DNA of 64,000 nucleotides from FEN-987 sp964598845 (GTDB taxonomy: Archaea; Thermoproteota; Bathyarchaeia; 40CM-2-53-6). How positions within the stretch are numbered: the first letter of the stretch is position 1; each line of letters begins with the position of its first letter. The position numbers were made by a program, and so were the translations under genes. The DNA lies in contig CAZRDM010000004.1 of NCBI GenBank assembly GCA_964598845.1, positions 66,986 to 130,985 of the forward strand, given 5' to 3'. This document shows positions 1 through 7,780 of the stretch, one piece after another. The notes under the pieces are model-generated. The model was not told the DNA's origin and searched no databases. It was given only the letters and a program-made list of their open reading frames with translations.

Positions 1-1091
1 ACTCTCACATATTCATCGGGGCTGTGGGCAACATTGATATTCCCCGGGCCAAAGAGGCAACTTGGGATCCTTGCCTGATTCACGAGAATTGCAGCGTCTG
101 TCCAGTAGGGAACACCCATTATCTTGCCCCGCCTACCGAACCGCCTAAGCTGTTGGCGCAAGATCTCGATATGAGGAGCTTTCTTGACTTCCATTGAGTC
201 TGCGTGATGAATCAATCGCACCCTCGCTCTCAGTGTTCTATCATGTCTTGAGCAGTCCGCAACCATGTTCCGTAGCTCCTTAACCGCATCCTTCGGTTTC
301 TCTCCAGGGATCAATCTTCGTTCAAGCTGTAGAACGCACTTAGCGGGAACGGTGCTCCAATCTGAGCCGCCCGTGATCGTAGAGGTGTGAATCTTGGGCA
401 TCCCAACGAGCGGATGCCTCTTCAGCCTATGTTTCCCACGCACCAAATCCAGCTGAGAAACGAGTTTCGCCATCTTTTCGATCGCATCCACGCCTCTCTC
501 AGGTATGGAGCCGTGAGCCTCTCTCCCAATCGTTTCGACTTCTAGCCACGCGTAGCCCTTGTGGGCAATGGCAATGTTCATTCCCGTCGGTTCTCCAACG
601 ATGGCGGCGTCAGTTCTGAAGCGTTTGATTAGCTCTGAAGTTCCTAAGCTCACGTACTCTTCGTCCACAACTGCTCCGAAGATGACATCGCCAGTCAACT
701 TCTTAGAATTAGCCAAGGAAAGCATTGCAGACATCATTGAGGCGATAGGGCCTTTCATATCGCAGGAGCCGCGCCCGTGCATCCTCCCTCTCTCCACGAA
801 GGGAGTGAAGGGTTTCGCGGTCATGCCGGAGGTTCCCACAGTATCCATGTGGCCGTTAAGCATCAGACGCCCGCCGTCACATTTGCCGTCTAGGCGTGCG
901 ATGACATTGAATCTGTTCTTGGTAACGCGCTGCTCGATGACATTGAATCGGCGGGTCTTCCTGAACCATCGTGCGATGAACGCTGCGATTTCTTCTTCGC
1001 CTTGGCCGCGGTCGATCGCTGGATTGACACTTGGTATTCTGATGAGCCGTTTCAGCAAATCTACCGTGACTGCTGGACGAATGCGAATCAA
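1..1091 (-). CDS. M20 family metallopeptidase / ArgE-DapE type deacylase, C-terminus cut by window edge
   Basis: Reading the minus strand gives a continuous M20-family zinc hydrolase. The N-terminal segment ends LLKRLIRIPSVNPAID, followed by the metal-ligand stretch LNGHMDTV, then GRGSCDMKG, a VDEEY motif supplying the catalytic and metal-binding glutamates, and near the window edge LFGPGNINVAHSPDEYV, the usual C-terminal motif of ArgE/DapE-like deacylases. The family removes N-acyl groups from amino acids or cleaves small peptides in the cytoplasm; the substrate cannot be told. The reading frame stays open far upstream without an ATG. I place the start at a TTG (1089-1091) just before IRIRPAVTVDLLKRL; this start is uncertain. 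The gene reads towards base 1, so the last residues are missing from the window. The amino-acid permease downstream of its start fits a role in amino-acid use. Confidence 0.85.
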   Translation of the reverse strand, partial: MIRIRPAVTVDLLKRLIRIPSVNPAIDRGQGEEEIAAFIARWFRKTRRFNVIEQRVTKNRFNVIARLDGKCDGGRLMLNGHMDTVGTSGMTAKPFTPFVERGRMHGRGSCDMKGPIASMMSAMLSLANSKKLTGDVIFGAVVDEEYVSLGTSELIKRFRTDAAIVGEPTGMNIAIAHKGYAWLEVETIGREAHGSIPERGVDAIEKMAKLVSQLDLVRGKHRLKRHPLVGMPKIHTSTITGGSDWSTVPAKCVLQLERRLIPGEKPKDAVKELRNMVADCSRHDRTLRARVRLIHHADSMEVKKAPHIEILRQQLRRFGRRGKIMGVPYWTDAAILVNQARIPSCLFGPGNINVAHSPDEYVR

Positions 1092-1240
1092 ATCACGAAA
1101 GCCTGAGCGTTTCAGAGGGTGCGTCGCGCTTTTCTTCTTTGCGAGCTGAGAAGGAGCGAGCAAGTCAGCTACGCCTAATCGAAGTAGGAAAGAAAAAGAG
1201 GGTTGCTGGGACTCTTGCCTTGCATCGCGGCAGATGGAAT

Positions 1241-2851
1241 TTACTCGGGCGGTATCTCCCTGTAAAGTGCGTCTATGTCGATGCCTTGGCTTTTTCTGAC
1301 TGCTCTGATGACGAAGAAGAGTACAAATGAGATTACTAGGATGCTGAGGATGAAGGCAACTGAGACGGGGTTGTTAGAGCCAAGGGAGCCGTCGGTCCAG
1401 TTCTGGTAGATGAAGACAAACATGAAGAGCGCGTTGCCCAGCCCTACGAGGCTCATGACGGGAAAGCCGCCGATCTTGATGTTGGCAGGAGATGATTCGA
1501 ACATCTCCTTCCTGCGGAATGGGAAGACGACGGCTGCGACTGAGGTTACGAAAAAGCTGAAAGCTACCGCAAAGAGCTGTGAGAAGAAGCCCAGGTATGG
1601 TGTGTAGACGTAGACCCAAAGTGAGGCTAATGATATGATGAGACAGAGAACCGTGGCCACGATAGGAGCGTGAAACCTCTTATCCACGTAGCCTAGCTGT
1701 CTCGGCATCAATCGGTCGAAGGCCCAGGCCAACATGACCCTGCTTGCAAGAATTTGGTTCTGCGGGAAGAAGAATATACCACCCAAGAAGAAACCTATGC
1801 CGAATAGTACGAAAGCGATGATGTTCGGAAACGCAATTGGAATGAACGAGGAGTAGTAAGGGGGGAACACTAACTTGTAGTCTGGTGTTCCGCTCAGGTA
1901 GGATATCGCATAGAGGAATGGTTCACCGAGAGCGGTCAAGTAGAGATACGCCGTCCCCGCCATTAGGCCTCCTGTAACAAATGTGCCGATTATGTTTGCT
2001 ATCATCCACGTTCTCAGTTTTCGCTCTTCCTTGACTTCGCCAGCAATCAAAGAAGTTCCCATGGCCCAAGTGTTGATGCCTGCCCAGAGAGAGATGCCGC
2101 TCAGAATCGCAACTATAGCTGGTTTCTCGATGGACGGGGCGCTCGCTCGGAAAGCCTCTATGGTTGAATTGTATGTGCCAGCTCCCAGCGACTTGTCAAT
2201 CAGGTTAGCGTAGGATGCGGGAGTATTCGTGATGAAGGCCGCGACCGTGATCAGGACCGCTACGATCATGAAGGCAAATGAGATGTTCTGAACAGTGAAG
2301 TAGACCCTCGTGCCTAAGATCGTTATTGCCGTAAAGATTACGATCAGAATGGCTCCTATCAGAAACACTACGTTCTTCTCAAGTAAGGCATCAGCCAGTG
2401 CAATTGCTCCGGGGTCGTTCGTGGCGACTCCCCAAGCCTTTAGCATCGAATTCAGTGCTATAGGAACGAAAGCCGAGCCAGCAAAACCCAACACTAGCGG
2501 TAGCCATAACGCCCAATTCACACTACTCATGAAGCCAAGCGCAGGGTGTAAGGTTCGTCCGATGAAGTGATAGTCTCCGCCAGATCTCGACATCGCCATT
2601 GAGAAGAACATGTAAGTTGCGGCATTAAGCGACGACAATATCGTCGCAGTGACTATCAGGCCGACGAAGTTCTGGCCGGGCGAGACGAAGAAGTAGGCGT
2701 TCAATATGAAAGCGGCGATGATGCCAACGGCATTCCCCGTCCAGATGACATTGAAAGCCATGCCAGACCATGGGCCAGCTGCTCTGATGAGTCCGCTTGC
2801 ACGCCTTAGGTAGAGGTCGCTTGCTTTCGAACCAGAAGACAATTGAATCAC
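1241..2851 (-). CDS. APC-superfamily amino acid permease
   Basis: This 536-residue integral membrane protein has about twelve hydrophobic segments. The first follows a short cytoplasmic N-terminus at about residue 25 and begins with a GMAFNVIWTGN-like motif, the place where APC transporters carry their unwound substrate-binding helix. The glycine-rich pattern and length match amino acid/polyamine permeases, which import amino acids by proton or cation symport. The specificity cannot be read from sequence. The short C-terminal tail ends SQGIDIDALYREIPPE. It is transcribed away from the nucleotidyltransferase gene on the other strand, and the two starts flank one AT-rich box at about 2887. Its stop lies about 150 bases from the M20 hydrolase start on the same strand, so the two may be used together in peptide or amino-acid uptake. 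Confidence 0.9.
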   Translation of the reverse strand: MIQLSSGSKASDLYLRRASGLIRAAGPWSGMAFNVIWTGNAVGIIAAFILNAYFFVSPGQNFVGLIVTATILSSLNAATYMFFSMAMSRSGGDYHFIGRTLHPALGFMSSVNWALWLPLVLGFAGSAFVPIALNSMLKAWGVATNDPGAIALADALLEKNVVFLIGAILIVIFTAITILGTRVYFTVQNISFAFMIVAVLITVAAFITNTPASYANLIDKSLGAGTYNSTIEAFRASAPSIEKPAIVAILSGISLWAGINTWAMGTSLIAGEVKEERKLRTWMIANIIGTFVTGGLMAGTAYLYLTALGEPFLYAISYLSGTPDYKLVFPPYYSSFIPIAFPNIIAFVLFGIGFFLGGIFFFPQNQILASRVMLAWAFDRLMPRQLGYVDKRFHAPIVATVLCLIISLASLWVYVYTPYLGFFSQLFAVAFSFFVTSVAAVVFPFRRKEMFESSPANIKIGGFPVMSLVGLGNALFMFVFIYQNWTDGSLGSNNPVSVAFILSILVISFVLFFVIRAVRKSQGIDIDALYREIPPE

Positions 2852-2883
2852 CCTATTTTCGTAGTTCCTGTTTGCGCCTCTCC

Positions 2884-2898
2884 AAACATATATAATGC
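2884..2898. promoter_or_regulatory. TATA-like box between divergent genes
   Basis: The stretch catatataat sits in an otherwise GC-balanced gap. Read on the minus strand it lies about 35 bases before the permease ATG (2851). Read on the plus strand it would place transcription start near 2920, ahead of the TTG at 2970 of the nucleotidyltransferase gene. It could serve both directions, as archaeal TATA boxes can. Only the sequence match supports it. Confidence 0.45.
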
Positions 2899-2969
2899 TT
2901 TGCCGTAACGTTCAGGGCTCTTGGATTAACAATCCCCACGAACTTGTAACTTACAGAAGATCGGTAGGA

Positions 2970-3743
2970 TTGTCAGTAATTGGTCAGGATTTCAACAGGA
3001 AACTGTACGACGAAGCCAACAGAATAGTCGAACATGCGAACAAGAAGGGCGTTATTCTACGGCTGCTCGGTTCAATCGCCTTTAGATTGCACTGTCCAAA
3101 GTACGTGCATTACTTGGATATTATGGAGAGACAGCTGACGGACATCGATTTCGCGTCATATTCAACTGAACGTGCCAAGGTTGAAGAGCTTCTCACAGAA
3201 CTCGGATACACGACGCAAAGCTACGTTTTAGTCGCCGCGGCCACTCTGGGCAGGTCGCTCTATTGGAGGGCGGACGACAAGGACATCAAGACTGACATCT
3301 TCTGGGACAGACTAAACATGAACCACACGATAGACTTCAAGGGAAGATTAGAACTCGATAACCCAACAATTCCACTCAGCGAGCTACTGCAGGAAAAGCT
3401 GCAGATAGTCAAACTGAACATGAAGGACGTGAAAGATACTATAGTCCTTCTCTTGGAACATGAAGTCGCCGCGAATAGTGATGACAAAGAAACAATTGAT
3501 TTGTCGTCGATTCTTCGTAACGTGGCAACGGACTGGGGGTACTATTACACTTTCTCAGCGAACCTGAGGAAGATCCGGGACATCCTTGGCGAAATGGATA
3601 CGATCTCTGAGAAGGAGAAGTCGATTGTCAACAGAAGAATTGAGGCGATGCTTGAAGCCTTTGAAAATGTGCCCAAGTCGCTGCGGTGGAAGATGAGAGC
3701 AAGAGTGGGGCCCTCCAAGAAATGGTACAACGAGGTTGAATGA
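2970..3743 (+). CDS. nucleotidyltransferase-fold protein (AbiEii/MNT-like), uncharacterised
   Basis: I do not recognise a named family member, but the layout is that of a minimal nucleotidyltransferase. A G-S motif (RLLGSIAFRLHCP) is followed after about 25 residues by TDIDFAS, which would supply the two metal-binding aspartates. A later KTDIFWDRL may carry the third carboxylate. The C-terminal half is helical and charged and ends in a basic segment. Such proteins transfer NMP groups to RNA, protein or small molecules; no substrate can be assigned. The first in-frame ATG (2895) lies inside the TATA-like box, so I prefer the TTG at 2970, giving a start LSVIGQDFNRK. The stop overlaps the start of the following metallophosphoesterase gene, so the two are translationally coupled. 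Confidence 0.65.
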   Translation: MSVIGQDFNRKLYDEANRIVEHANKKGVILRLLGSIAFRLHCPKYVHYLDIMERQLTDIDFASYSTERAKVEELLTELGYTTQSYVLVAAATLGRSLYWRADDKDIKTDIFWDRLNMNHTIDFKGRLELDNPTIPLSELLQEKLQIVKLNMKDVKDTIVLLLEHEVAANSDDKETIDLSSILRNVATDWGYYYTFSANLRKIRDILGEMDTISEKEKSIVNRRIEAMLEAFENVPKSLRWKMRARVGPSKKWYNEVE

Positions 3744-4692
3744 CTTGGCCAAGACAAGGATACTCTTCTGCACTGACGTACATGGATCTGACACAGTCTT
3801 CAGGAAGTTCTTGAATGCGAGCAAGATGTACAAGGTCAACGCGGCCATAATCGGCGGGGACATTACGGGAAAAGCATTGGCATTGGTCTCGAAAAAGAAC
3901 AGTACGTACGAAACAGAATTTCTGGGGAGAAAATGGGTCGCACAGAACGATGAAGAACTACGCTCGATGATCCGAGAATTCAGGAAGAGAGGCTATTACG
4001 TGCATGTGGCAGATCCAAGTTCGGTGGAGGAAATCAGATCCAATCCAGCCAAAGCCGAACAGGTACTCAATCAACGCATAGTCAATTCCATCGGAGAATG
4101 GCTTCAGCTGGCAGAAGAGAGACTGAAGGATACCGGTATGAAGTGCTACATATCGCCTGGAAACGACGACGCTTACGAAATAGATTCGGTGCTAGATTCA
4201 TCTGATTTCGTTATCAATCCCGAAGCGAAAGTCGTCGTGTTAGATGGCCAATATGAGATGATTACTCTGGGAAACGCAAACATTACACCTTGGAACTGCC
4301 CTCGCGACATACCTGAAGAAAAGCTATCCGAAATGATCGAGAAGCTCACCTCAGAACTCAAGAATCCCCGACTCTCAATCTTCAATCTGCACGCGCCACC
4401 ATATGATACATATCTAGACGTTGCCGCCGAACTTGATGCGCATCTTACACCGGTCATAAAGGCCGGTCAACCAAACATGATCCATGTGGGTTCAGTCTCG
4501 GTAAGAAGGGCGATCGAAAAATATCAACCACTAGTGGGTCTTCATGGACATATACACGAGTCTAAAGCCATGGAGAAAATAGGCAGAACAATCTGCCTGA
4601 ATCCCGGAAGCAGCTATTCAGAGGGAAATCTGAATGGCGTTATTGTTATTCTCGACGGAGAAGCGAAGGACCACATGTTCATTAGCGGTTAG
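3736..4692 (+). CDS. calcineurin-like metallophosphoesterase
   Basis: All canonical motifs of the two-metal phosphoesterase fold are present in order. These are D-x-H (FCTDVHGSD, residues 14-16), GGD (residues 40-42), a GND motif (SPGNDDAYE), a lone histidine (FNLHAPPYD) and a C-terminal GHIHES, followed by the usual NPGS turn. An insert of about 70 residues between GGD and GND is rich in charged helices. The family hydrolyses phosphomono- or diesters; the natural substrate is unknown. Translation probably starts at the TTG at 3736, eight bases inside the nucleotidyltransferase gene, or at the TTG nine bases further on. The tight overlap implies that the two enzymes act on the same pathway, one adding and one removing a nucleotide or phosphate. 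That is inference. Confidence 0.85.
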   Translation: MNDLAKTRILFCTDVHGSDTVFRKFLNASKMYKVNAAIIGGDITGKALALVSKKNSTYETEFLGRKWVAQNDEELRSMIREFRKRGYYVHVADPSSVEEIRSNPAKAEQVLNQRIVNSIGEWLQLAEERLKDTGMKCYISPGNDDAYEIDSVLDSSDFVINPEAKVVVLDGQYEMITLGNANITPWNCPRDIPEEKLSEMIEKLTSELKNPRLSIFNLHAPPYDTYLDVAAELDAHLTPVIKAGQPNMIHVGSVSVRRAIEKYQPLVGLHGHIHESKAMEKIGRTICLNPGSSYSEGNLNGVIVILDGEAKDHMFISG

Positions 4693-4906
4693 GAATAGAG
4701 AATCCCCCTAGACACGAGAAAAGACCCAAAGCATCAACCATCTTCATGCGCAGAGCTTCTAGTAAGTGAAGCTATCACGTGAACCTCCAAGAATCCGTGC
4801 TTCCATGTCCACTCGCGGCAGGAGTAACTCACCAGAAGCGCGGACCAAACCCAACATCGTACCCGATATCCATCAAATGATTACAGTAAACACTAGACTG
4901 TCCCGG

Positions 4907-6307
4907 CTAGTCTATGACTGGGAACCTCATATGCCAGTCTGTGGCCTGCTCATAGGCGTAACCGACGCGCAGTACAGTTGACTCGTCGTAGCCTCTTCCG
5001 ATAATCTGCATCCCGATCGGTAAGCCACTCCCCGAGAAGCCACACGGTATGGATAGAGCAGGCAGACCGGTCAAATTGAATGGTGCAAGGTAACGCACAA
5101 GTGCGCTATCGAGGCTTTCTTCAAGATCACCGAACCTAACGGTCTGTTGACCTACTTCCGGTGCTACCATGGGTTCGGAGGGAGTCACAATCACGTCGAA
5201 CCGATCGAATAGGTTCGTGATTTGGGTGAAGATCACAGCACGAATTCTCAGGGCTTGTATATAGTATGTGGCTGGAATGAACATGCCTTGTTCAAGCAGC
5301 AGGCGAACGTCAGGTTGGAAGTCACCTGCTCTTTGTTCGATTGATCGCTCGTGATAGGCGCTAGCTTCGCATGAGTCAAGCGTGGTGTAGGCTGCCATGA
5401 TCTCAGGAATGCAGGGAAATTCGAACTCGACCATGCGGCATCCCAGATCTTTCAACAGATCGATCGCGGATCTGACTGCTTCAGCCACCTCCTTGTCGCA
5501 GTGTTCATAGAAGTAATTTGTCGGGACGCCAACCCTAAGACCTGATATTCCAAGCTTAACTTCCTCCAAATAATCTGGTACCGGGAGCCCAGAGGATGTT
5601 GGATCTAGTTCATCGCGGCCTGCCATTATTCTAAGGAGCAGAGCTGCATCCTGCACTCTTTTGGTGATAGGTCCTGCGTGATCGAGTGACCAGCTCTCTG
5701 GAAAGATACCAGTGCGGCTCACACGGCCGTATGTGGGCTTTAGCCCAACCACTCCACAGAACGAGGCCGGAATCCTTATGGATCCACCAGTATCTGAGCC
5801 TGTGGAAGCGATTGCGGAGCACGCTGCAATCGCTGCGGCTGATCCTCCACTAGAGCCACCTGGTATGTGCCTTAGGTTCCATGGATTTCTGGTGGGAGGA
5901 GTAATCCCTCCTAAAGCGAATTCATGTGTGTTAAGTTTTCCCAGCACAATTGCCCCGTTCAGCTTCAATCGCCTAACAACTGTGCAATCGGTTCTTGGAA
6001 CGTAATCCTGCATGAGCTTCGAGCCACACGTTGTGCGGATTCCAGCAGTTTCGTAAAGATCTTTGATTGAGACAGGGATTCCGTGAAGAGGCCCAAGGTC
6101 TTGTCCTGCTTTGAGTTGAAGCTCAGCGGCCTCAGCCAGTTTGAGGGCACTTTCTCCGCACACAGTAATGTACGCTTTCAGTTTGTTGTCTGTGTGGTCA
6201 ATCTGATCTAGGAGTAATCGCACTATCTCCGATGGACAAGTTTCGCCACGTCTTATTTTTTGAGCGACCTCGAGTAAGCTTAGTTTCCTTAACTCAGTTA
6301 TCTTCAG
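4907..6307 (-). CDS. amidase-signature family hydrolase (GatA/AtzE-like)
   Basis: The protein has the full Ser-cisSer-Lys set: SIKDLYE (Lys82), PGGSSGGS (Ser152/153) and GSDTGGSIRIPA (Ser176), counted from the start chosen here. These positions agree with GatA numbering. The first ATG/GTG start (GTG 6223) would remove a well-conserved N-terminus. Upstream the same frame reads LRKLSLLEVAQKIRRGE and then EIV, the standard first helix of GatA-like amidases. The only start candidate after the preceding stop is a CTG at 6305-6307, overlapping the end of the upstream small gene. The region SLDHAGPITKRVQDAALLL resembles stand-alone amidases more than tRNA amidotransferase GatA. The enzyme releases ammonia from an amide. 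No gatB-like gene is seen in the window. Confidence 0.85.
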   Translation of the reverse strand: MKITELRKLSLLEVAQKIRRGETCPSEIVRLLLDQIDHTDNKLKAYITVCGESALKLAEAAELQLKAGQDLGPLHGIPVSIKDLYETAGIRTTCGSKLMQDYVPRTDCTVVRRLKLNGAIVLGKLNTHEFALGGITPPTRNPWNLRHIPGGSSGGSAAAIAACSAIASTGSDTGGSIRIPASFCGVVGLKPTYGRVSRTGIFPESWSLDHAGPITKRVQDAALLLRIMAGRDELDPTSSGLPVPDYLEEVKLGISGLRVGVPTNYFYEHCDKEVAEAVRSAIDLLKDLGCRMVEFEFPCIPEIMAAYTTLDSCEASAYHERSIEQRAGDFQPDVRLLLEQGMFIPATYYIQALRIRAVIFTQITNLFDRFDVIVTPSEPMVAPEVGQQTVRFGDLEESLDSALVRYLAPFNLTGLPALSIPCGFSGSGLPIGMQIIGRGYDESTVLRVGYAYEQATDWHMRFPVID

Positions 6308-6566
6308 ATTGCTTCATCCTCCCAATCTCTCTTAGTCTCGCAAGGTATGTAGTCGGCTCGAGTTCCTTGGGAAGATGCAGCTTAGAGAGTGGCTGGAGTG
6401 TTTCCAGCGTTTGATTCAGAAAGGAAGTTAGAATCTGCAGTCTTTCCTCGCTCAGCGAGACCGTCAACAACCTCATAGCTTTTCGAAGATCATCGACGGT
6501 AATCCGTTGCAACTTGCATACCTCTGATGGCATCGGCAAGAATGATTTGCAAAGCTTTGATGCCAT
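6294..6566 (-). CDS. small GatC/AtzG-like amidase partner subunit
   Basis: This 90-residue protein is predicted to be all-helical and contains LSEERLQILTSFLNQTL, then LPKELEPTTYLARL. The LxEPTxxxxxL ending recalls GatC and the AtzG/DUF4089 subunits, which wrap around a GatA-type amidase and stabilise it. An alternative ATG at 6533 (MPSEVCKLQ) would shorten it by eleven residues. It overlaps the first bases of the amidase gene on the same strand, so the pair is translationally coupled. Similarity was judged by eye and is weak, but context and length both fit. Confidence 0.55.
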   Translation of the reverse strand: MASKLCKSFLPMPSEVCKLQRITVDDLRKAMRLLTVSLSEERLQILTSFLNQTLETLQPLSKLHLPKELEPTTYLARLREIGRMKQSEDN

Positions 6567-6775
6567 TTAAGGGCTTGTGCCCCTTCTAGTCGAGGCACAT
6601 GGCATCAGCTAACCTGAGTCTAAACAGCTCTTTGGCGACTGATGGAACAAGATGCATGTTGACTTGCAAAGGTGGAGAATGTCTCGGAACTAGCCTAAGC
6701 GAGTGCGAAATTCGGTCACCACTCTTTTTGGTCGGAGAGCCGCTAGGAACTTGAACAGAATAGAGCCTCAAGTGA
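6567..6775. other. intergenic stretch without a recognised gene
   Basis: A 61-codon minus-strand frame spans most of this gap (6586-6771). Its composition (many Ser, Arg, Pro and Leu, no domain) does not look like a conserved protein. The gap probably holds the promoters of the divergent amidase operon and the EamA transporter. Confidence 0.4.
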
Positions 6776-7687
6776 TTGCTCGCGGACCGTGGAGGAAACG
6801 GATTGAACTATCGAACTAGAGGAGTTCTACTTGTGATGGGAGCTGCGTTTCTCTGGGGTACGATTGGAATTTGGGTCAAGGTCGTATATTCTGAGACAAC
6901 AATGGGCCCAATATCGCTTGCGTGGTTCAGATTTCTTTTCACGATTCCTGTATTGGGGCTCGCGACGGTCAGTCAGGGGTACCGATTTTCGTTGACGCTA
7001 CGGGAGATTGGACTCTTTGCAGTGTTCGGGTTCTGTGGTATAACGATGTTTGAAGTGCTTTACTTCGTTTCCTTCGCCTATACCAACGTTCAGCATGTTG
7101 CGGCGCTGATATACACTGCACCTGCTTTTGTCGCCATCTTGTCAAGGTTGATTCTGAACGAACGTCTAACTCGCGGCAAGATAGTCGCTGTGCTGGTTTC
7201 TATGCTTGGAACATTTCTACTGATGGGCGTTGCAAGAGGTGAGCCACTGTTTGGGTCACGGAGTCAGATCGGCGACTGGTTGGCCGTTGGTGCAGGTGTG
7301 TCGTACTCATTTTGGTACATATTCGGGAAACTACTAGGAAAGAATCGCGCACCCGCCATGACTAGCTTCCTAGCAATGTCATTTGGCACGATATTTCTTC
7401 TTCCAATCATGATCGCATTTGAAGGTGTGCGCCCGCCGGAGAGCATAATTGCTTGGAGCTTGGTTGCGTTCATAGGAATAGTACCGTCGGCGATAGCGTA
7501 TCTGTTGTATTTCGCAGGACTCAATTTGATCGATGCTACCGAGGCCAGCGTCATCGCGATTACGGAGCCAGTCACGGCTGCAATCCTGGCGTTCTTGCTT
7601 TTCCAGGAGTCTCTTTCCCCTGATTCGTTTCTGGGATTCGCTCTAATTATTGGCAGCATCTTGCTGATATCGTCGACCCGAACGTAA
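6776..7687 (+). CDS. EamA/DMT-family transporter
   Basis: The protein has 303 residues and ten hydrophobic segments arranged as two EamA repeats. The first begins VLLVMGAAFLWGTIGIWVK; the second, at about residue 160, begins DWLAVGAGVSYSFWYIFGK. The conserved P-x-E/G-rich ends of each repeat (AFVAILSRLILNERLT, and ITEPVTAAILAFLLFQE) are clear. Drug/metabolite transporters of this type usually export amino acids, nucleosides or other small metabolites; the substrate is unknown. The first codon is TTG at 6776. A second TTG at 6800 starts immediately before NYRTRGVLL and may be the real one. Threonine synthase follows after about 90 bases on the same strand, so amino-acid export is a reasonable guess. 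Confidence 0.88.
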   Translation: MLADRGGNGLNYRTRGVLLVMGAAFLWGTIGIWVKVVYSETTMGPISLAWFRFLFTIPVLGLATVSQGYRFSLTLREIGLFAVFGFCGITMFEVLYFVSFAYTNVQHVAALIYTAPAFVAILSRLILNERLTRGKIVAVLVSMLGTFLLMGVARGEPLFGSRSQIGDWLAVGAGVSYSFWYIFGKLLGKNRAPAMTSFLAMSFGTIFLLPIMIAFEGVRPPESIIAWSLVAFIGIVPSAIAYLLYFAGLNLIDATEASVIAITEPVTAAILAFLLFQESLSPDSFLGFALIIGSILLISSTRT

Positions 7688-7780
7688 CCAATTTCGCCAT
7701 GGATTCTCGCTTAGCCACTTTGATCAACCGAATAAGTCCAAATAGCTCTTAACTGATAGCTCCCAGAAGGCGCTGTAGCA

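Noticed and set aside
559..1330. Plus-strand frames over the left end of the window
   Set aside because: They are the complement of the M20 hydrolase, which has a full set of family motifs on the minus strand.
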